From: Candidatus Omnitrophota bacterium
GTDB taxonomy: Bacteria > Omnitrophota > Gorgyraeia > Gygaellales > Profunditerraquicolaceae
NCBI GenBank assembly: GCA_028717985.1
Contig: JAQUMS010000024.1
Coordinates: forward strand, 1 to 10,385
Length of the DNA: 10,385 bases
Direction of reading: 5' to 3'
Shown: piece after piece, positions 6,766 through 10,385 of the stretch
Position numbering within the stretch: position 1 is the first letter of the stretch
Layout of the letters: every line of letters begins with the position of its first letter
Made by a program: the position numbers and the translations under genes
The notes under the pieces: model-generated
The model's input: only the letters and a program-made list of their open reading frames with translations
The model's database searches: none
Told to the model about the DNA's origin: nothing

Positions 6766-7113
6766 ATGAAAAAGAATACCAGCGAAACGAAAAAATTAAG
6801 TATTAAGAATTTTAAATACGATAAAACCGGTTTGATTCCGGCGATCATTCAGGATTATAAAACCGGAGAAGTCCTGATGCTTGCGTATATGAATATGGAA
6901 TCAATTAAACGAACCGTTAAATTGGGAAAAACATGTTTTTGGTCGCGTTCCCGGAAAGAGTATTGGGTAAAAGGAGAAACGTCAGGTAATTTTCAGTTTG
7001 TGAAATCCGTAGCGTATGATTGCGACGCGGACGCGCTTTTGATTAAAGTGCGCCAGATAGGCGTCGCGTGCCATACCGGTAACCGAAGCTGTTTTTATAG
7101 AAAAATACAATAG
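6766..7113 (+). CDS. hisI: Phosphoribosyl-AMP cyclohydrolase
   Basis: HisI opens the adenine ring of phosphoribosyl-AMP to give ProFAR, the substrate of HisA. The 115 residues contain the single cyclohydrolase domain: FWSRSR, VKGETSGN, the metal-binding D85-C86-D87-x-D89, and ACHTG with C102 followed by C109 in SCFYR. C86, C102 and C109 are the usual zinc ligands, and the aspartates bind magnesium. There is no fused HisE (phosphoribosyl-ATP pyrophosphatase) domain, and no separate hisE appears in the window. The start has a strong GGAGGG three bases upstream, placed right after the palindrome. The preceding 70-base gap may contain its own promoter, so hisI could begin a separate transcript with trpE. 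Confidence 0.96.
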   Translation: MKKNTSETKKLSIKNFKYDKTGLIPAIIQDYKTGEVLMLAYMNMESIKRTVKLGKTCFWSRSRKEYWVKGETSGNFQFVKSVAYDCDADALLIKVRQIGVACHTGNRSCFYRKIQ

Positions 7114-7116
7114 GTA

Positions 7117-7177
7117 TTAGCTCTTTGTTCTTAGCTCTTAGAAACCTATGAGCTATGACCTATGAGCTATGAGCTAA
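7117..7177 (+). repeat. Heptamer repeat hairpin before trpE
   Basis: The right arm holds four tandem heptamers at 7150, 7157, 7164 and 7171: GAGCTAT, GACCTAT, GAGCTAT and GAGCTAA. The left arm carries inverse copies: TTAGCTC at 7117-7123 and again at 7131-7137. TTAGCTC at 7117 pairs exactly with GAGCTAA at 7171, and the inner units pair partly in the same register, so the block is a long imperfect palindrome centred near 7147. It resembles 4466-4523 before hisA. Each heptamer brings an ATG (7148, 7155, 7162, 7169), which blurs the trpE start. Confidence 0.65.
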
Positions 7178-7179
7178 AA

Positions 7180-8730
7180 ATGTATACACCATCATTAGAC
7201 GAATTTTTAAAATTAACCGGTAAACATAACGTTATTCCGGTGTATAAGGAGATCACCGCTGATTTGGATACTCCTGTTTCCAGCTTTTTGAAATTAAAAA
7301 AAGACAGCTGCTCGTTTTTGCTTGAATCTGTTGAAGGGGGCGAAAATGTGGCACGGTATTCATTCCTGGGGACAAAGCCCTCGGTTATTTTTGAAAGTAA
7401 AGGCAAGAATATTACCGTTACATATCAGCCTCATTCGGAATTTTTCCCCGAGGGCTGCGATTGCGGGAAACAGCATGTCAGAACTTTTATAACCTCTCGT
7501 GATCCTTTGGAGGATATAAAAGCGCTTATGCTTCGTTTTAAGCCTGCGCATGTGAGGGGTGTACCGCGTTTTTATGGCGGGTTCGTAGGGTATTGTTCGT
7601 ATGATATGGTCCGTTTTTTTGAAAATATACCTGATGGAAATCCCGACACATTACAGGTCCCGGATAGTATATTTATATTGACGGATACTATACTGGCTTT
7701 TGATCACGTCAACAACAGTATTAAGATAATTTCCAATGTAATACTGCCGGATGAAGAAAAAGTGACTGAACGGCGTAAACGTGAAATTTACGAGCGCGCG
7801 ATAAAGAAAATCGACGAGATTGAATCTCAGCTTCGCCAGCCGTTAAAGCTGGTTCACCGGCGCGCCGATAAAAAAGGGGAGCGCGCCGCCGTGGCGTCGA
7901 ATTTTACTAAGGCGCAATTTTGCGGCCAGGTGAGGAAGGCGCAGGACTATATCCGAAAGGGTGATGTGATCCAGGTCGTCCTTTCTCAGCGTTTTTCAAT
8001 TAAGACAACGAAAGATCCCTTTGAGATCTACAGGGACCTGCGAAAACGGAATCCGTCTCCCTATATGTTCTTTTTTAAGTTTAATTCTCTGACACTCGTC
8101 GGATCTTCCCCGGAGATACTCGTCCGTTGCGAGGATAGCATGGTGCGCGTTCGTCCGATAGCGGGAACACGGAAAAGAGGCGCCACCGATGAGGAAGACA
8201 CGTGTTTGGAAAAAGAATTGCTGAATGATATTAAAGAACGGGCTGAGCATCTCATGCTTGTTGATTTAGGGCGTAATGACCTGGGCCGGGTTTCCAATTC
8301 CGGGACCGTCAAGGTGAACGAATTTATGGCGGTGGAACGTTATTCTCACGTGATGCATCTGGTCAGTGATGTCACGGGTGAGCTCAATACCCGCCGTTAT
8401 GATTCATTTGATGTCCTTCGCGCTTGTTTTCCCGCAGGCACGGTGAGCGGCAGTCCGAAAATCAGGGCGATGGAGATAATTGATGAATTGGAGAATGTAA
8501 GGCGGGGGCCCTACGCCGGCGCGGTGGGGTATTTCAGTTTTTCGCGCACAATGGATACATGCATAACAATACGCACAGTTTTAATTAAAGATCAAACCGC
8601 GTATATTCAGGCGGGAGCGGGGATCGTTCTTGATTCCGTCCCGGAAAAAGAGTATCATGAAACTGTCAATAAAGCCAGGGCGCTGGTAGAATCGGTTATT
8701 AATCAGGAGGATACCCGCGTTGCGGGTTAA
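7180..8730 (+). CDS. trpE: Anthranilate synthase component I
   Basis: TrpE converts chorismate to anthranilate, the first step of tryptophan synthesis, normally with glutamine-derived ammonia from TrpG. From the ATG at 7180 (516 residues) the protein begins MYTPSLDEF, which fits the family. An in-frame ATG at 7162 would add MSYELK encoded by the heptamer repeat, so I prefer 7180. No start has a good ribosome-binding site. Motifs are LLES at 47-50 (the tryptophan feedback site, so likely inhibited by tryptophan), PSPYMFFF, PIAGTR at 326-331, ERAEHLMLVDLGRND at 353-367, FPAGTVSGSPK at 417-427 and the C-terminal QAGAGIVLDSVPEKEY. A small segment with C93-x-C95 is unusual. TrpG is not next to it; rpsP follows. 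It is TrpE rather than PabB by the LLES motif and overall similarity. Confidence 0.95.
   Translation: MYTPSLDEFLKLTGKHNVIPVYKEITADLDTPVSSFLKLKKDSCSFLLESVEGGENVARYSFLGTKPSVIFESKGKNITVTYQPHSEFFPEGCDCGKQHVRTFITSRDPLEDIKALMLRFKPAHVRGVPRFYGGFVGYCSYDMVRFFENIPDGNPDTLQVPDSIFILTDTILAFDHVNNSIKIISNVILPDEEKVTERRKREIYERAIKKIDEIESQLRQPLKLVHRRADKKGERAAVASNFTKAQFCGQVRKAQDYIRKGDVIQVVLSQRFSIKTTKDPFEIYRDLRKRNPSPYMFFFKFNSLTLVGSSPEILVRCEDSMVRVRPIAGTRKRGATDEEDTCLEKELLNDIKERAEHLMLVDLGRNDLGRVSNSGTVKVNEFMAVERYSHVMHLVSDVTGELNTRRYDSFDVLRACFPAGTVSGSPKIRAMEIIDELENVRRGPYAGAVGYFSFSRTMDTCITIRTVLIKDQTAYIQAGAGIVLDSVPEKEYHETVNKARALVESVINQEDTRVAG
8713..8727 (+). other. Small palindrome at the end of trpE
   Basis: ACCCGC, loop GTT, GCGGGT forms a perfect 6-bp GC-rich stem encoding the last residues of TrpE and ending at its stop codon. 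There is no T-run after it, so it could pause or stabilise the transcript end but does not look like a full terminator. Confidence 0.4.
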
Positions 8731-8737
8731 ACGAAAG

Positions 8738-8754
8738 CCTGGCATAAAGTCAGG
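8738..8754 (+). other. Short hairpin before rpsP
   Basis: CCTGGC, loop ATAAA, GTCAGG pairs over 6 bp with one G-U pair and is followed by AAAAAC. The CCTG/GTCAGGAAAA arms recall the centre of the palindrome at 5415-5448, so it may be a shortened relative. It stands 11 bases before the rpsP ribosome-binding site. Chance similarity is possible. Confidence 0.4.
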
Positions 8755-8781
8755 AAAAACAAGTTAAGGAGGAATTAGACA

Positions 8782-9021
8782 ATGGCTGTAAGAATTCGCT
8801 TAAGACGTATTGGAAAAAATCCTAAAAAACGCATTCATTTCCGGATTTCGGTCGCTGACAGCAGGCGTAATCGCGACAGTAAATTCATCGAGGAACTCGG
8901 ATATTACAATCCCGTTTCAAAAATAGGGACTGTTAATAAAGAACGGTTCGATTTCTGGGTCTCAAAGGGCGCTCAACCGTCCCAGACCGTTGTTAATCTG
9001 GTGAAAAAACTTACAAAATAA
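8782..9021 (+). CDS. rpsP: 30S ribosomal protein bS16
   Basis: bS16 is a small protein of the 30S subunit that binds 16S rRNA and helps assembly. The 79 residues match the usual 75-90. The N-terminal MAVRIRLRRIGKNPKKRIHFRI region, VADSRRNRDSKFIEELGYYNP and the C-terminal SKGAQPSQTV are typical. A strong AAGGAGG at 8766-8772 stands nine bases before the ATG, as expected for a highly expressed gene. In many bacteria rpsP is followed by a KH-domain gene, rimM, trmD and rplS; here yajC follows instead, so that cluster is broken or rearranged. Confidence 0.97.
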   Translation: MAVRIRLRRIGKNPKKRIHFRISVADSRRNRDSKFIEELGYYNPVSKIGTVNKERFDFWVSKGAQPSQTVVNLVKKLTK

Positions 9022-9023
9022 AC

Positions 9024-9045
9024 AGCCTTAAAAAAAAAGGCTTTT
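9024..9045 (+). terminator. Weak intrinsic terminator after rpsP
   Basis: AGCCTT (9024-9029) pairs with AAGGCT (9037-9042) around a loop of seven A, and a run of four T (9042-9045) ends the structure. It starts three bases after the rpsP stop. The stem is only 6 bp and the T-run is short, so termination would be partial at best. Confidence 0.45.
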
Positions 9046-9048
9046 CGC

Positions 9049-9081
9049 ATCCCCCCGGGTCCGTATCACGTTCACGGGGAT
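9049..9081 (+). other. Inverted repeat before yajC
   Basis: ATCCCC (9049-9054) is complementary to GGGGAT (9076-9081) around a 21-base loop. Alternatively CCGT (9061-9064) pairs with ACGG (9074-9077). It lies in the 81-base gap between rpsP and yajC. The arms are short and chance is possible. Confidence 0.25.
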
Positions 9082-9102
9082 TGCCCTTTAAAGGAGAATA
9101 GT

Positions 9103-9384
9103 ATGCCGACGACACAAGGTGTCAGCCCGTTAGTCACGTTGTTTTCTTTTTTTCCGTTTATCATTATTTTCGTGATTTTTTATTTTCTTCTTATTCGTCC
9201 CCAAAAAATCCAGGAAAAAGAACGACAGAAAATGCTTGCCGCTTTGGCAAAAAACGATGATGTCGTGACAACAGGCGGGATCCACGGGACAATCATTAAT
9301 GTGAAAGAAAAATCGGTTGTTATCCGCGTGGATGAAAATGTAAAGCTTGAAGTTGAAAAAAACTGTATCGCTTTCAAAAAATAA
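9103..9384 (+). CDS. yajC: Preprotein translocase accessory protein YajC
   Basis: YajC is a small inner-membrane protein that associates with SecD-SecF and the SecYEG translocon. The 93 residues begin with a short periplasmic tail, then one hydrophobic segment at about 10-31, followed by the characteristic RPQ at 32-34 and a cytoplasmic domain with KNDDVVTTGGIHGTI and VKEKSVVIRV. The start has AAAGGAG at 9090-9096 at good spacing. It precedes secD as in many genomes, although the usual upstream tgt or queA is not here. Confidence 0.96.
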   Translation: MPTTQGVSPLVTLFSFFPFIIIFVIFYFLLIRPQKIQEKERQKMLAALAKNDDVVTTGGIHGTIINVKEKSVVIRVDENVKLEVEKNCIAFKK

Positions 9385-9394
9385 GGAGGCGTGT

Positions 9395-9457
9395 GTATCC
9401 CGGGGGTAAGCCAGTTTTCAGCACGATTAAAATAAAGTGATTGGTTTTATGGGATAC
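9395..9457 (+). promoter_or_regulatory. Structured leader between yajC and secD
   Basis: GTATCCC (9395-9401) pairs with GGGATAC (9451-9457), and inside it AAGCCA (9408-9413) pairs with TGGTTT (9442-9447) with one G-U pair. TCCCG at 9398-9402 could instead pair with CGGGA at 9472-9476, which contains the secD ribosome-binding site. These pairings exclude each other. A strong AAGGAGG (9383-9389) at the yajC stop has no clear long gene behind it. Function is inferred only. Confidence 0.35.
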
Positions 9458-9483
9458 GTAACCAGCATGTTCGGGAGCTGACA

Positions 9484-10385
9484 ATGGAAAGAAAATTGCT
9501 TTACAAGGTTGTTTTGGTTTTGGCGGTTATCGGTATGTCGTGTTATTTCGCCTTTCCTTTAAATAAAAGGATTAATTTGGGTCTTGACTTGACCGGCGGG
9601 ATGCATTTGTTGCTGAAAGTTGATACTACCCGCCTTCCTGCGAATCAGAAAAAAGAGGACGCGGTTGACCGCGCGCTGGAAGTCATCAGGAACAGGATTG
9701 ATCAGTTTGGTGTCAGGGAAGCGTCGATCCAGAAACAGGGAATTGACGAAATTGTCGTACAACTGCCGGGAGTGACTGACCGTGACCGGGCTATTGAACT
9801 TATAGGAAAAACCGCACTGCTTGAATTTAAACTGGTATCAAACGACCGGGATAAATTAAAGCAGGCTTTGGAAGGAACGGTGCCGGCGGGGTATGAATTG
9901 AAATATGTGGGAAAAGAAAGTGAACCCTTGCTTTTGGAAAGTGAGTCTGTCCTTACCGGGGACACCCTGGTGAATGCGGAAGTTCATTTTAGTTCAAGTG
10001 AGTTTAATCTTCCCGTGGTCGCGTTAAAGTTTAATCCGGAAGGGGCGAAAAAATTTGCAGAAATAACAACAAATAACGTGGGCAGGCGTCTTGCGATTGT
10101 TCTTGACGGTAAAGTTCAATCAGCCCCGAATATTAAGGAGCCTATTCCATCAGGCGAGGCGGTGATCCAGGGACAGTTTACCGCTGAGGAAGCGCAGGAT
10201 CTGTCTATTATTCTCCGCGCCGGTGCTTTGCCTGCGCCTATGAATATTGAAGAAGAAAGAACGATCGGCCCTCTGCTTGGGCAGGATTCTATTTCTAAAG
10301 GCGTTAAGGCGAGCCTTGTGGGGGGTATCTGCGTATTTATATTTATGGCTTTGTACTATCTCCTGGCAGGGTTGGTAGCCGAGAT
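9484..10385 (+). CDS. secD: Protein translocase subunit SecD, 3' end missing
   Basis: SecD forms the SecDF complex, a proton-driven inner-membrane machine that pulls proteins through the Sec channel on the periplasmic side. The frame runs open to the window edge, giving 300 codons. Visible parts are the first membrane segment (about residues 7-24), the family motif LGLDLTGGMHL at 32-42, the P1 periplasmic region (RALEVIRNRIDQFGVREASI, IVVQLPGV, LLEFKLV), the conserved LDGKVQSAPNI with AGALPAP, and the start of the second membrane segment at about 283 onward. The ATG at 9484 has GGGAG at 9473-9477. The rest of the membrane domain, and whether SecF is fused, cannot be seen. Confidence 0.96.
   Translation, partial: MERKLLYKVVLVLAVIGMSCYFAFPLNKRINLGLDLTGGMHLLLKVDTTRLPANQKKEDAVDRALEVIRNRIDQFGVREASIQKQGIDEIVVQLPGVTDRDRAIELIGKTALLEFKLVSNDRDKLKQALEGTVPAGYELKYVGKESEPLLLESESVLTGDTLVNAEVHFSSSEFNLPVVALKFNPEGAKKFAEITTNNVGRRLAIVLDGKVQSAPNIKEPIPSGEAVIQGQFTAEEAQDLSIILRAGALPAPMNIEEERTIGPLLGQDSISKGVKASLVGGICVFIFMALYYLLAGLVAE

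Noticed and set aside
7117..7177. CRISPR array
   Set aside because: The units are 7 bases long, tandem and without spacers, and no cas gene is nearby.
7114..7179. Attenuator with a tryptophan leader peptide before trpE, or a histidine leader before the his genes
   Set aside because: No run of Trp or His codons is present in any short frame there, and no terminator follows. The ATGs come from the heptamer repeat.
9393..9440. Short GTG frame after AAGGAGG as a confident gene
   Set aside because: Only 15 codons, spacing of three bases is short for a ribosome-binding site, and the peptide has no signal peptide or known arrest motif. Kept only as part of the leader hypothesis.

Overview
This window is a run of conserved bacterial housekeeping genes, all on the + strand and tightly packed. 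It reads alaS (5' end cut off) - hisD - hisB - hisH - hisA - a small lipoprotein gene - hisF - hisI - trpE - rpsP - yajC - secD (3' end cut off). Every long reading frame that I accept belongs to a recognisable family. The minus-strand frames are shadows of these genes. I see no mobile element gene, CRISPR array, defence system, tRNA or rRNA.

The organism is a bacterium with a diderm-type envelope: YajC/SecD and a lipobox lipoprotein with a peptidoglycan-binding domain point that way. The gene order is not that of a model proteobacterium or firmicute. Split his genes beside alaS and trpE, and rpsP beside yajC-secD, fit a deep-branching or uncultured lineage. I think of the PVC/Omnitrophota neighbourhood, but this is only a guess from style and the sequence does not prove it.

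Region 1 (1-1968) is the C-terminal part of alanyl-tRNA synthetase, overlapping hisD by 4 bases. Region 2 (1965-7113) is a histidine cluster covering cyclohydrolase HisI, isomerase HisA, the HisH/HisF synthase, dehydratase HisB and dehydrogenase HisD. HisG, HisE, HisC and a histidinol-phosphatase are not in the window. Between hisA and hisF sit 204 bases of highly structured DNA and a lipoprotein gene that overlaps the hisF start by one base. Region 3 (7180-8730) is trpE without trpG. Region 4 (8782-10385) is ribosomal protein bS16 followed by the Sec accessory genes yajC and secD.

The unusual content lies in the gaps between genes. Two 32-base palindromes with the same outer arms but paired (compensatory) base changes stand directly before the ribosome-binding sites of the lipoprotein gene and hisI. 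A decayed copy overlaps the hisA stop, and a shorter relative may precede rpsP. A second repeat type, a heptamer close to GAGCTAT, forms the 3' arm of imperfect hairpins directly before hisA and trpE. The leader between yajC and secD can fold in two mutually exclusive ways, one of which would cover the secD ribosome-binding site. HisB has lost a normally invariant histidine of its second metal-binding motif. I found no clear new protein system.
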